From Aquisalimonas sp. 2447 (lineage in GTDB: Bacteria; Pseudomonadota; Gammaproteobacteria; Nitrococcales; Aquisalimonadaceae): a stretch of 64,000 bases of DNA. The notes beneath the pieces are model-generated. The model saw only the letters and a list, made by a program, of their open reading frames with translations, was not told the origin of the DNA and did no database searches. The position numbers and the translations under genes are program-made. Numbering within the stretch: the stretch's first letter is position 1; each line of letters opens with the position of its first letter. Location: positions 1,456,501 through 1,520,500 of the forward strand of contig NZ_CP050695.1 in NCBI RefSeq assembly GCF_012044895.1. The letters run 5' to 3'. Positions 8,523-18,912 of this stretch are shown here, piece after piece.

Positions 8523-10080
8523 CGGCATCTCCCGTGCGCTCGCGCTTATCCTTGGCGTACTGCATCAACCGCTCTAGGCCGGGCTCGGGCATGGGCGTGA
8601 TCTCCTCGCTTTGCCAGGAATCCGCCCGGAAGGCGTTCCACAGGCCCCAGGCCATGACCACCAGCACCAGCGACAGCGGCAACGCCGCCGTGAGCGTTGC
8701 CGTCTGCAGTGCCTGCAGACCGCCGGCCAACAGCAGAACCCCGGCCACGGTGCCGGTGAGCACGCTCCAGAACAGTTTCTGCAGCAGCGGCGGGTTGGGG
8801 TCGCCACCGGAGGCGAGAATGTTCATCACCAGGGCCCCCGAGTCCGCCGAGGTGACAAAGTAGCCGACGATCACTGCCGTTGCCAGGGGCACCGTGATCA
8901 TGGCGACGGGCAGGTCCTGCAGCATGGCGAACAGGGCCTGGGGCGCGCTGGCCTGCACGATGGCGCCCAGCTCGCCGCTGGTGATCTCCTGGTACAGACC
9001 CGTGGCCCCGAACACCGAGAGCCAGACGAAAGTGAAGCCGGTGGGCACCAGCAGCGTGCCCAGGATGAACTCGCCCACCGTGCGGCCGCGCGAGACCCGG
9101 GCGATGAACATGCCCACGAACGGGCACCAGGAGATCCACCAGGCCCAGTAGAACAGTGTCCAGTCGCGTTGCCAGTCGCCGCCGCGGAAGACGTCGGTGC
9201 GGAAGGAGAGCTCCAGCAGGCCCTGGGCGTAGTTGCCCAGGCTCTGGAGCAGCGTCATGAGCACGAACACCGTTGGCCCGGCTGCCAGCACGAACAGCAG
9301 CAGCGCGGCGCCGAGGAACAGATTGGCGCGGGAGATGATGCGGATACCGTTGTTCAGCCCGCTGAGCACCGAGATGGTGGCGATACCCATGATGGCGATG
9401 ATCAGTATGATCTGGTTCACGGTGGAGACCTCGATCAGTCCCACCTGCTCAAGCCCCGAGTTCACCTGCATGACCCCCAGGCCCAGAGAGGTGGCCACGC
9501 CGAGCACGGTGCCCACCACGGCCAGGACGTCAATGACGTCGCCGGCGAGGCCGTTGATGCGGTGACCGATCAGCGGATACAGGGCGGCGCGCAGCGACAG
9601 CGGCAGGCCGTGCCGGTAGGAGAAGAAGGCCAGTGACAGGGCCACGATGATGTAGATGGCCCAGGGATGCAGCCCCCAGTGGAAGAAGGTCAGCCGCATG
9701 GCCTCGTTGGCTGTCTCAGGTGTGGCAGCCTCGCCGCGGGGCGGCTGCAGGTAGTGCAGCACCGGCTCGGCGACGCTGTAGAACAGCAGGCCGATGCCCA
9801 TGCCGGCAGAGAACAGCATGGCGAACCACGAGAGGTAAGTGTACTCCGGCCGCGAGTCGGGTGGCCCCAGGCGCAGATTGCGGAAACGCGGGTGCAGTAG
9901 CAGCGCAAGCACGTACAGCAGCAGGAATGCGACCACCCCCGTATAGACCCAGCCGAAGTGCATGACCAGGAACGCCTGGGTGGCCTCCATGGCAGCGCCC
10001 AACGTGCTGGTCCAGACCGCGCCGGTAATCACCAGCGCCAGAACGATTGCCGCGGACGGCAGAAAAACCCGTGGATTCAT
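8509..10080 (-). CDS. BCCT-family betaine/carnitine/choline (osmolyte) transporter
   Basis: 523-residue, roughly 12-helix secondary transporter. Family motifs are clear: GMGIGLLFYSVAEPVLHY in the third to fourth helix region, and the BCCT signature WWISWCPFVGMFIARVSRGR. Members take up betaine, choline, carnitine, ectoine or DMSP using Na+ or H+ gradients. The ATG at 10080 is preferred because AAGGGA lies 12 bases before it and the protein then begins right before the first helix; an ATG at 10139 adds an unsupported 20-residue extension. It is divergent from ccoN and heads the minus-strand run leading into the Mrp operon. Substrate is not resolvable. Confidence 0.9.
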   Translation of the reverse strand: MNPRVFLPSAAIVLALVITGAVWTSTLGAAMEATQAFLVMHFGWVYTGVVAFLLLYVLALLLHPRFRNLRLGPPDSRPEYTYLSWFAMLFSAGMGIGLLFYSVAEPVLHYLQPPRGEAATPETANEAMRLTFFHWGLHPWAIYIIVALSLAFFSYRHGLPLSLRAALYPLIGHRINGLAGDVIDVLAVVGTVLGVATSLGLGVMQVNSGLEQVGLIEVSTVNQIILIIAIMGIATISVLSGLNNGIRIISRANLFLGAALLLFVLAAGPTVFVLMTLLQSLGNYAQGLLELSFRTDVFRGGDWQRDWTLFYWAWWISWCPFVGMFIARVSRGRTVGEFILGTLLVPTGFTFVWLSVFGATGLYQEITSGELGAIVQASAPQALFAMLQDLPVAMITVPLATAVIVGYFVTSADSGALVMNILASGGDPNPPLLQKLFWSVLTGTVAGVLLLAGGLQALQTATLTAALPLSLVLVVMAWGLWNAFRADSWQSEEITPMPEPGLERLMQYAKDKRERTGDADDTL

Positions 10081-10192
10081 TGAGCTGGCTGATCCCTTGA
10101 GCGCGGCTTCACGGCGTTGATGGATGCTAACACGCGCCATAGCGGCGTTGGGGCGTGTCTGCCTCCTCGGGGGTATATCTGCCGGGGCTCCC

Positions 10193-10206
10193 TTGATCCA
10201 TATCAA
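10193..10206 (+). promoter_or_regulatory. FNR/Anr binding box upstream of ccoN
   Basis: TTGATCCATATCAA is a perfect match to the FNR/Anr consensus TTGAT-N4-ATCAA. It lies 71 bases before the ccoN start codon in the divergent BCCT-ccoN intergenic region, a normal spacing for an activator site at a cbb3 oxidase operon. This predicts low-oxygen induction of the cco genes. No fnr gene is present in the window. Confidence 0.85.
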
Positions 10207-10276
10207 GAAAGGCCGGCACCGGGCCGCGGATAATAGCGCCGACCTGCCATGACTAGCGACCAGTGGATGGAATCCA

Positions 10277-11698
<1,422 letters not shown>

Positions 11699-11702
11699 AA
11701 CC

Positions 11703-12320
11703 ATGAGCAAGGGTCATGAGGTAGTCGAGAAGAACGTCGGCGTGATGGCGGTGCTGATCATCGCCGTGCTCAGCGTCGCCGGGCTGGTGCAGATCGTGCC
11801 GCTGTTCTTCGCCGCTGAGACCACGCAGCCCATCGAGGGGGTGGAGCCCTACGAGCCGCTGGAGTTCGCCGGCCGTGATATCTACGTCCGCGAGGGCTGC
11901 TACGGTTGCCACTCGCAGATGATCCGGCCCTTCCGGGCGGAGACGGAGCGCTACGGGCACTACTCCGTGGCCGGCGAGTTCGTCTATGACCGCCCCTTCC
12001 AGTGGGGTTCCAAGCGCACCGGACCGGATCTGGCGCGGGTCGGCGGGCTCTACAGCGACCTGTGGCACGAGATCCACCTGCTCAATCCGCGGGACGTGGT
12101 GCCGGAGTCCAACATGCCGGCCTATCCGTGGCTGGCAGAGCGCACGCTGGACGGCGAGCAGATTGCCCGGCGCATGCGTGCCCAGCAGCGCTGGCTCGGG
12201 GTGCCTTACACCGACGAGCAGATCGAGAATGCCGTCGACGAAGTCGACGGCAAGACCGAAATGGAAGCCATCATCGCCTACCTCCAGGGGTTGGGCACGG
12301 CCATCGAGCACAGGCGCTGA
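11703..12320 (+). CDS. ccoO: cbb3-type cytochrome c oxidase subunit II (monoheme)
   Basis: 205-residue membrane-anchored cytochrome c. One N-terminal helix (residues ~13-33) is followed by a periplasmic heme domain with [12 protein letters not shown], the CcoO c-type heme site, and a distal methionine in the NMPAYPW segment. Size and order directly after ccoN are standard. It passes electrons from CcoP to the catalytic subunit. Confidence 0.97.
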   Translation: MSKGHEVVEKNVGVMAVLIIAVLSVAGLVQIVPLFFAAETTQPIEGVEPYEPLEFAGRDIYVREGCYGCHSQMIRPFRAETERYGHYSVAGEFVYDRPFQWGSKRTGPDLARVGGLYSDLWHEIHLLNPRDVVPESNMPAYPWLAERTLDGEQIARRMRAQQRWLGVPYTDEQIENAVDEVDGKTEMEAIIAYLQGLGTAIEHRR

Positions 12321-12331
12321 CGGGAGGCTGC

Positions 12332-12535
12332 ATGGATATCAATACCGTTCGTGGCCTGTTGACGCTGATCCTGCTGATCCTGTTCATCGGGATCGTGTTC
12401 TGGGCGTTTAGCAGCCGGCGCAAGAAGGATTTCGAAGAGGCCGCCCGGCTGCCGCTGGAGGACGAGGAACCGGCAGAGAACAGCGACGCCGCGGCAAGGC
12501 AAGAGCACAAGCGCGAGGGCAGGGACCATGAGTAG
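12332..12535 (+). CDS. ccoQ: cbb3-type oxidase small subunit CcoQ/FixQ
   Basis: 67-residue protein starting MDINTVRG, with a single helix (LLTLILLILFIGIVFWAF) followed by a basic SSRRKKDF anchor and a soluble acidic tail, the usual CcoQ architecture. GGGAGG about five bases upstream supports the ATG at 12332. It overlaps ccoP by eight bases. CcoQ stabilises the oxidase complex. Confidence 0.9.
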   Translation: MDINTVRGLLTLILLILFIGIVFWAFSSRRKKDFEEAARLPLEDEEPAENSDAAARQEHKREGRDHE

Positions 12536-13469
12536 TTTCTGGAACTGGTACATCGGCATCATTGCCGTCGCCAACATTCTGGCCTGTGTCTGGCTGATTC
12601 GCTGGACGGCGAAGAAGCGCCCGGACGAAAAGGCGGCGCACGAGACCACCGGTCACGAATGGGACGGGCTCACGGAGCTGAATAATCCCATGCCGCGCTG
12701 GTGGCTGTGGTTGTTCTACGCCACCATCGTTTTCGGCCTGATCTACCTGGTGCTGTATCCCAGTTTCGGTAGCTACCAGGGCCTGCTGGGCTGGTCACAG
12801 TACAGCGAGTGGGAACAGGAAGTGGCGGAAACCGAGGAACGGGTTGCACCCTTGTTCCAGGAATACGCCGAGATTCCCATACCGGAGCTGGCGGGGCATT
12901 CCGACGCCATGCAGACCGGCAGGCGCCTGTTCGACAACAACTGCGCCGTCTGCCACGGCGTGGACGGCGGCGGGCGTCCCGGTTTTCCGAATATCGCCAA
13001 CAATGTGTGGAACTGGGGCGGCGAGCCCGAGCAGATCTACAAGTCCATTCTCGATGGCCGCCGCGGAGTCATGCCGGGTCTGGGCGGCGCGCTTGGTGAT
13101 GAGGGCGTGGAGAAGGTGGCGGCATACACCTTCAGCCTCAGTGGCCGCGATGCCCCCGAGGAGCTGGTGAGCGCCGGCGAGGAGCTCTACCAGCAGCGTT
13201 GTGCCGCCTGCCATCAGGCGGATGGCAGCGGCAACCCGGCCATGGGCGCACCCAACCTCACCGATGACAACTGGATCTACGGCGGTAGTCTGGAGGCCAT
13301 CAAGACCTCCATTCGCGAAGGGCGCCAGGGCGTCATGCCGGCGCAGAAGGATCTGCTCGGAGAGGATCGCGTGCACGTGCTCGCGGCGTATGTCTACAGC
13401 CTGTCCATGGACGAGCGTGACGCCGAGGTCAACGGCGAGGAAACCGCCGATGCCGGTGGCGATGAATAA
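12528..13469 (+). CDS. ccoP: cbb3-type oxidase subunit III (diheme)
   Basis: 313-residue diheme cytochrome c. An N-terminal helix (residues 5-25), a second helix around residues 55-80 (WWLWLFYATIVFGLIYL) and two heme-binding sites, CAVCH and CAACH, are visible. Two helices rather than one place it in the longer CcoP type. The C-terminal tail is acidic. It donates electrons to CcoO and overlaps the next small membrane gene. Confidence 0.97.
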   Translation: MSSFWNWYIGIIAVANILACVWLIRWTAKKRPDEKAAHETTGHEWDGLTELNNPMPRWWLWLFYATIVFGLIYLVLYPSFGSYQGLLGWSQYSEWEQEVAETEERVAPLFQEYAEIPIPELAGHSDAMQTGRRLFDNNCAVCHGVDGGGRPGFPNIANNVWNWGGEPEQIYKSILDGRRGVMPGLGGALGDEGVEKVAAYTFSLSGRDAPEELVSAGEELYQQRCAACHQADGSGNPAMGAPNLTDDNWIYGGSLEAIKTSIREGRQGVMPAQKDLLGEDRVHVLAAYVYSLSMDERDAEVNGEETADAGGDE

Positions 13470-13713
13470 GGAGCGCTGGCTGCAGTGCCTGGGTAGCACG
13501 CTGTGGCCGTCGTTCCTGGCGGCGGCGGTGGCCTCGGTGGTGTTCTTTGCCAGTATTGATCCCGAGACCCTGCGTATGCAGACGCTCCCCGGCTGGGAGG
13601 TGAGCCGCATGGCCGGCTACACCATCGGGTTCTTCATGTTCTGGGCGGTGGCGCTGTTTTCCAGCAGCCTGACCTATCTGTTGAGCGGAGGCGGCAACCG
13701 ACGCCATGAGTAA
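13462..13713 (+). CDS. Small two-helix membrane protein of the cco cluster
   Basis: About 83 residues starting MNKERWLQCLG at 13462 (an ATG at 13450 is the alternative). It has two hydrophobic helices (PSFLAAAVASVVFFASI and AGYTIGFFMFWAVALFSSSLTYLL). It starts inside the ccoP end and overlaps the ccoG start by eight bases, so it is translated as part of the operon. Similar unnamed small membrane proteins occur at this place in other gammaproteobacterial cco clusters. A role in oxidase assembly is inferred only from position. Confidence 0.75.
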   Translation: MNKERWLQCLGSTLWPSFLAAAVASVVFFASIDPETLRMQTLPGWEVSRMAGYTIGFFMFWAVALFSSSLTYLLSGGGNRRHE

Positions 13714-15100
13714 GCGGGAGGACAAAGTGGAGTTCGACGTGGGCATGTATGCCGCCCGCGAGAAGATCCACCCGCGCGAGGTCGACGGCACTTTCCAGCG
13801 ATTGCGCCACCTGGCCGTGATTGTGCTGCTCGGCATCTACTACGGGCTGCCCTGGATCACCTGGGACGCTCGTCAGGCGGTGCTGTTCGACCTCCCGGCC
13901 CGGCAATTCCACATTTTCGCGCTGACATTCTGGCCCCAGGATTTTGTCTACCTGGCACTGCTGCTGATCCTTGCCGCATTGTCGCTGTTCTTCTTCACCG
14001 CCCTGGCAGGGCGCATGTGGTGCGGCTATGCCTGCCCCCAGACGGTGTGGACCGAGGCGTTCATGTGGATGGAACGCTGGACCGAGGGCAAGCGCCAGCA
14101 GCGTCTGAAGCTGGACAACTCCCCTTGGGCGGGCAGAAAGCTGCTGCGCCGGGGCAGCAAGCACGTCCTGTGGGTGGTGTTTGCGCTCTACACCGGGTTC
14201 ACCTTCGTGGGTTATTTCACGCCGATACGCGAGTTGTCCGTGAGCGTGGCGACCTTCGGTCTCGGCCCCTGGGAGACGTTCTGGCTTCTCTTCTACGCCT
14301 TCGCCACCTGGGGCAACGCCGGATTCCTGCGGGAGCAGGTGTGCATTTACATGTGCCCCTACGCGCGCTTCCAGAGTGCCATGTTCGACCCCAACTCGCT
14401 GATCATCTCCTACGACGCCCAGCGGGGAGAGCCCCGGGGTGGGCGCTCGCGCAATATCGATCACCGGGCCCAGGGGCTGGGTGACTGCATTGACTGCAAC
14501 CTCTGCGTGCAGGCCTGTCCCACGGGGATCGACATCCGCGACGGGCTGCAGTATGAGTGTATTGCCTGTGCCGCCTGTATCGATGCCTGCGACAGCGTCA
14601 TGGACAAGATGAACTACCCCCGCGGGCTGATACGCTACACCACCGATAACGCCATGGAGGGCAAGCCGTCGCATATCCTGCGGCCGCGCATTGTCATCTA
14701 TGCCGTGTTGCTGCTGGCGTTGATGGCCGGGACTGCGTACAGCCTCACCCAGCGCACACCGCTGTCCATGGAGGTGCTGGCGGACCGGAACGTGCTCTAC
14801 CGGGACGTGGACTTCGAGACAGTAGAGAATATCTACACGGTTCGCATTCTCAACAAGGACCAACAGGCGCGGGACTACGTGCTCAGTGTGGATGGCCTGC
14901 CCGGCGCCGAGGTGGTGACGCGGCCGGAACACATCCGCGTCGACGCCGGTTCCACCGGTCAGGTGACCGCCAGCGTCCGCGTGCCGCGGGATGAGGCCCG
15001 CGGTGCCGGGCATTCAATCGAACTGCGGCTCCAGGCCACCGACGACGAAACAATCCAGCAGACCAATACCGCCCGTTTCCACGGGCCGAGGGAGGAGTAG
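13706..15100 (+). CDS. ccoG: Cytochrome c oxidase accessory protein CcoG (polyferredoxin, RdxA/FixG)
   Basis: 464-residue membrane protein with five or so helices, a cytoplasmic bacterial ferredoxin segment and a C-terminal Ig-like FixG domain. Motifs are WCGYACPQTVWTEAFMWME in the membrane part and two CxxCxxC type clusters in CIDCNLCVQACP and CIACAACIDACD. CcoG is reported to act in copper reduction/delivery to the CuB site. It overlaps the preceding small gene and is followed two bases later by ccoH. Confidence 0.95.
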   Translation: MSKREDKVEFDVGMYAAREKIHPREVDGTFQRLRHLAVIVLLGIYYGLPWITWDARQAVLFDLPARQFHIFALTFWPQDFVYLALLLILAALSLFFFTALAGRMWCGYACPQTVWTEAFMWMERWTEGKRQQRLKLDNSPWAGRKLLRRGSKHVLWVVFALYTGFTFVGYFTPIRELSVSVATFGLGPWETFWLLFYAFATWGNAGFLREQVCIYMCPYARFQSAMFDPNSLIISYDAQRGEPRGGRSRNIDHRAQGLGDCIDCNLCVQACPTGIDIRDGLQYECIACAACIDACDSVMDKMNYPRGLIRYTTDNAMEGKPSHILRPRIVIYAVLLLALMAGTAYSLTQRTPLSMEVLADRNVLYRDVDFETVENIYTVRILNKDQQARDYVLSVDGLPGAEVVTRPEHIRVDAGSTGQVTASVRVPRDEARGAGHSIELRLQATDDETIQQTNTARFHGPREE

Positions 15101-15102
15101 AC

Positions 15103-15609
15103 ATGGCCAGGGATACCGATGTCGCGCCGTGGTATCGCCAGTTCTGGTTCTGGTTCGTGTTCGCCCCGCCCCTGGCGTCCATCGCGCTGGGTCTCAGCCT
15201 GCTGGCTACCGCCGTCATTCACGGTGACAGCCTGGTCGCAGACAACTACGAAGAAGTCGGTCGGGCGATTCACAAGAACCACGCCCGGGAAGACGAGGCC
15301 GCGGCACTGGAGATCGACGGCAGCCTGGTGCTGGATCGCGAGCAGGGGACGATTACCGTGCGGCTGGATGGCCGTTCGGAACTCCCCGAACGGCTGCTTC
15401 TTGAACTGTCACACCCCACCCATGCCGAGCGGGATGTGACAGTGGAGCTCCAGCGCGACGCCAGTGGGCTTTACCGCGCCGATGCCGAGCGCCGCGTGGA
15501 CGGGCGCCACTACGTTCGCCTGCAGCCGGAAGACCGCTCCTGGCTGCTGGCCACCGAGATCGACGCCGGGGAGCGTGAGCTTGCACTGACGCCCCGCCGT
15601 GGGGGCTGA
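15103..15609 (+). CDS. ccoH: cbb3 oxidase biogenesis protein CcoH/FixH
   Basis: 168-residue protein with one N-terminal helix (FWFVFAPPLASIALGLSLLATAVI) and a periplasmic beta-rich domain, matching FixH. The DNYEEVGRAIHKN stretch right after the helix is typical (DNYYKxGxxIN in relatives). CcoH works with the CcoI copper ATPase during oxidase assembly. It sits between ccoG and ccoI with two-base gaps. Confidence 0.92.
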   Translation: MARDTDVAPWYRQFWFWFVFAPPLASIALGLSLLATAVIHGDSLVADNYEEVGRAIHKNHAREDEAAALEIDGSLVLDREQGTITVRLDGRSELPERLLLELSHPTHAERDVTVELQRDASGLYRADAERRVDGRHYVRLQPEDRSWLLATEIDAGERELALTPRRGG

Positions 15610-15611
15610 CG

Positions 15612-18071
15612 GTGGTCGACGTTCGGCACTGCTTCCACTGCGGTGAGCCGGTACCGGAGGATGTGGATCTCTCCGTCACAGTGGACGGTGAGCTGCAGCC
15701 TGTTTGCTGCACTGGCTGCCACGCTGTCGCCTCCACCATTCTCGGCTCCGGGCTGGATGCCTTCTACCGCTTTCGCCCGTCGCCCACCGGGCAGCCGGAG
15801 GATCTGACCGCTGCCGATGCCGGTCGGTATGCCAGTTTCGACCAGGAACGGGTGCAACAGGATTTTGTTTACTGTGCGCCGGACGGCAGTCGTGAGGCGT
15901 CGCTGCTGGTGGAGGGGCTCTACTGTGCCGCCTGCGGTTGGCTCATCGAGCGCAGCATGGGCGATGCAGAAGGCGTCGAGGAGGTGCGGGTTAATCCCGC
16001 CACCGGGCGAGCGTTGCTGCGATGGCATCCCGACCGGGTGAGCCTCAGTGGTCTCATGGCGCACATGGGCCGGCTCGGCTATAGGCCCCATCCGGTGCTG
16101 GCGGACGCCACCGACACCCAGGCGGAGAAAGAGCGCAAGTCCGCGTTGCGGCGGTTGATCGTCGCCGGGCTGGGCATGATGCAGGCGATGATGTTTGCCG
16201 TTGCCCTTTACTCCGGCCAGTTCCACGGCATGGAGAGCGTTTACGAGGACTTCCTACGTACCGTGAGCATGCTGGTGGCCACGCCGGTGGTGCTCTATGC
16301 CGGGTTGCCCATCTTCATCGGCGCCATCCGCGATCTGCGCAACGGCCGGCCGGGCATGGACGTGCCCGTGGCGCTGGCCATCGGTGGCGCCTACTCCGCC
16401 AGCGTCTGGATCACCTTTGCCGGCGGCCCCGAGGTCTACTTCGACTCGGTTAGCATGTTCACGTTCTTCCTGCTCATCGCCCGCTACGTCGAGATGAACG
16501 CGCGCCATCGCGCCAATGCGACCACTGATGCGCTCGGTCGGCTTGTCCCGAGCACGGCACTGCGTATCGGGGGCGAGGGCGAAGAGGAAATCCCGGTTCG
16601 GGATGTGCTGGTCGGTGATGCCTTGTTGGTGCGCCCGGGCGCCAGCATCCCCGCCGACGGGCGCATCACCGAGGGCCATACCAGTGTCGACGAGTCCATG
16701 CTCACCGGCGAGTCGGACCCGCAGCCGCGGGGCCCCGGCGAGACGGTGGTGGGCGGCAGCGTCAACCTGGGCAGCAGTTTCCGGATGGCGGTGGAGCGGG
16801 TCGGGCAGGACACCACGGTGTCCCACATCGGCCGGCTACTGCGCCGCGCTCAGGCCCAGCGTCCGGGGCTGGCCCGCCTCGCGGATACCGCCGGTCGCTG
16901 GTTCGTGACCGTGGTGCTGATCGCTGCGGCCAGCGTGTTCGCCATCTGGTGGCAGGTGGATCCCACCCGGGCCTTCCCGGTCACCCTGGCCATGCTGGTG
17001 GCAACCTGCCCCTGTGCGCTTTCCCTGGCCACACCCACCGCCCTGGCTGCCGGCACCAACCGCATGGCCGCCCAGGGATTGCTGGTCACCAGGGCCGATG
17101 CCCTGGAGACGCTCTCCCGGGTGGATACGGTGGTTCTGGACAAGACCGGAACCCTCACCGAGGGCCGGCTGACCCTGGTTGAGACACGGGCAAACCAGCG
17201 GCTGTCGGCGGATGAGGCTGTGGAACTTGCAGCGGCGCTGGAGCGACACTCCGAGCACCCGATTGCCCGCGCCTTTCCCGTGCCGCGCCGATACCAGGCG
17301 GAGGCCACCAGTGTTACCCGCGGTGGGGGAGTCGAGGGTCACGTGGCCGGTCAGCCACTGCGCGTCGGGCGGCCTGGTTGGGTGGCCGAGCTGGCTGGAG
17401 AGCAGGCAAACGAGGCAGACGAGCAGGGGGCCTGGATTGCACTGGGTAACAAGCAGGGCATTCTTGCCCGGTTCCGCCTCGCCGACCGGCTGCGGGACGA
17501 CGCCGCCGAGGCGGTCGCGGCGCTGCAGGCCCGGGGTGTCCATGTCGAGATCGCCAGCGGCGATTCCCCGGGGGCGGTGGCGCAGGTTGCCGAAGCACTC
17601 GGCGTAGACCGCTGGCGTCCCCGCATGAGCCCGGAGGACAAGCTGGAGCGACTGCGTGAACTGCAACAGCAGGGCATGACTGTGTTAATGGTTGGTGACG
17701 GCATCAACGACGCCCCGGTACTGGCCGGCGCCAATGTCTCGGCGGCCATGAACGAGGGCAGCGCCCTGGCGCAGACCAGCGCCAGCATGATCCTGCTGGG
17801 CGGGCGCCTCGCGCGTTTAGTCGCGGGGCTTGGAACGGCCCGCGGCACACTGCGCACCATTCGCCAGAACATGATTCTGTCGGCGTCCTACAACGCATCC
17901 ATGCTGCCGCTGGCGGCCCTGGGATTCATCCCGCCCTGGCTGGCGGCCATGGGCATGACCGCCAGTTCCCTGGTCGTGGTTCTGAATTCCCGCCGTCTGG
18001 CAACAGTACGCTCGCGGCGTCGTGGTGAGGTGTCGGGGGGCCGTCAGTTGGCGGCAGCGCAGTCGGCGTGA
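15612..18071 (+). CDS. ccoI: Copper-translocating P1B-type ATPase CcoI/FixI
   Basis: 819-residue P-type ATPase. It has an N-terminal cysteine-rich module (CFHCGEPVP, CCTGCHAV), a heavy-metal-associated domain with CAACGW, the intramembrane CPC motif (ATCPCALSLATP), phosphorylation site DKTGTLTEG, the SEHPIA nucleotide-domain motif and GDGINDAPVLA. The start is GTG at 15612, two bases after ccoH. It exports or delivers Cu(I) for cbb3 maturation. It is the last gene of this plus-strand operon; ccoS lies at 22508. Confidence 0.95.
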   Translation: MVDVRHCFHCGEPVPEDVDLSVTVDGELQPVCCTGCHAVASTILGSGLDAFYRFRPSPTGQPEDLTAADAGRYASFDQERVQQDFVYCAPDGSREASLLVEGLYCAACGWLIERSMGDAEGVEEVRVNPATGRALLRWHPDRVSLSGLMAHMGRLGYRPHPVLADATDTQAEKERKSALRRLIVAGLGMMQAMMFAVALYSGQFHGMESVYEDFLRTVSMLVATPVVLYAGLPIFIGAIRDLRNGRPGMDVPVALAIGGAYSASVWITFAGGPEVYFDSVSMFTFFLLIARYVEMNARHRANATTDALGRLVPSTALRIGGEGEEEIPVRDVLVGDALLVRPGASIPADGRITEGHTSVDESMLTGESDPQPRGPGETVVGGSVNLGSSFRMAVERVGQDTTVSHIGRLLRRAQAQRPGLARLADTAGRWFVTVVLIAAASVFAIWWQVDPTRAFPVTLAMLVATCPCALSLATPTALAAGTNRMAAQGLLVTRADALETLSRVDTVVLDKTGTLTEGRLTLVETRANQRLSADEAVELAAALERHSEHPIARAFPVPRRYQAEATSVTRGGGVEGHVAGQPLRVGRPGWVAELAGEQANEADEQGAWIALGNKQGILARFRLADRLRDDAAEAVAALQARGVHVEIASGDSPGAVAQVAEALGVDRWRPRMSPEDKLERLRELQQQGMTVLMVGDGINDAPVLAGANVSAAMNEGSALAQTSASMILLGGRLARLVAGLGTARGTLRTIRQNMILSASYNASMLPLAALGFIPPWLAAMGMTASSLVVVLNSRRLATVRSRRRGEVSGGRQLAAAQSA

Positions 18072-18090
18072 GCCGCACGAAGGCTCGCCA

Positions 18091-18885
18091 TCAGCTGCCG
18101 TTCATGTAGCGGGCACGGATCTCCTCCAGGGTGCCGTCCTGTCGCATTTCATCCATTGCCGAACGCATGCGCTGGAGCAGTTCCGGATTCATGTCCTGAT
18201 GGCAGGCGAGTCCCATACCACCCTCGTCCAGCAGCAGGAGTTCGGCGTAGTCGTCGACGGAGATGCCGAGATCCCGCATGGTCCAGTTGACCACCAGCAC
18301 GTTGTAAGCGATCGCGTCGAAGCGGCCGCCGTCCAGCATGCGCAGCATGGTCTCGGGTTCGGCGAGGCGCACATAGCGCACGGGGGCACCGGCTTCCTGC
18401 AGGAGTTCCTCGGCGATGTCATTGCGGACCACCCCGATCTCCATGCCCGCGAGGTCGCCCACGTCGCCGAAGTCGTGGTCGGCCTGGTCGGCGGGGCCGA
18501 TGACGGCATTACGGGCTTGGACATAGGGGCCGATGAAGCTGAACTGATCCCGCCGCGAGTCGGTGATGGTGGTCGCACCGAGGCAGGCCGTCGGATCTTC
18601 CTGGGCGACGCGGTACCCGCGAGCCCAGGGTACGACGCGGATGTCGTTGACGTTGATGTCTGCATCCAGCCGGTCCCAGAGTGCGCCGAGGACATCGATG
18701 GTGATCCCCGACGGCGTCCCGTCGTCCTCCGTGAAGTTGTAGGGCGCGTACTCCTCGGTCAGCCACAGGATGTCTTCCGGTGCGGTGGCATCGCTCTGCG
18801 CCACGGACCAGGAGGCTGCCCACAGCAGGGCGCCAGCCAACGCCCGCGCCGCTCCCCGGCGCACCCTCGTTGTTGCTGTGACCAT
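18091..18885 (-). CDS. Periplasmic solute-binding protein, family 3
   Basis: 264-residue secreted protein: the N-terminal signal peptide (residues ~1-29, ending near SVAQS) is followed by a two-lobed binding fold with the family 3 hallmarks YAPYNFTEDDGTPSGITIDVL and a closing segment with DEMRQDGTLEEIRARYM. No ABC permease or ATPase gene is adjacent. It is instead the last gene of a signalling operon, 27 bases after the SpoIIE phosphatase gene, so a periplasmic sensor role is as likely as transport (inference). Ligand is unknown. Confidence 0.85.
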   Translation of the reverse strand: MVTATTRVRRGAARALAGALLWAASWSVAQSDATAPEDILWLTEEYAPYNFTEDDGTPSGITIDVLGALWDRLDADINVNDIRVVPWARGYRVAQEDPTACLGATTITDSRRDQFSFIGPYVQARNAVIGPADQADHDFGDVGDLAGMEIGVVRNDIAEELLQEAGAPVRYVRLAEPETMLRMLDGGRFDAIAYNVLVVNWTMRDLGISVDDYAELLLLDEGGMGLACHQDMNPELLQRMRSAMDEMRQDGTLEEIRARYMNGS

Positions 18886-18912
18886 GATGCACCTCCTTCC
18901 CGGACCGGATTC

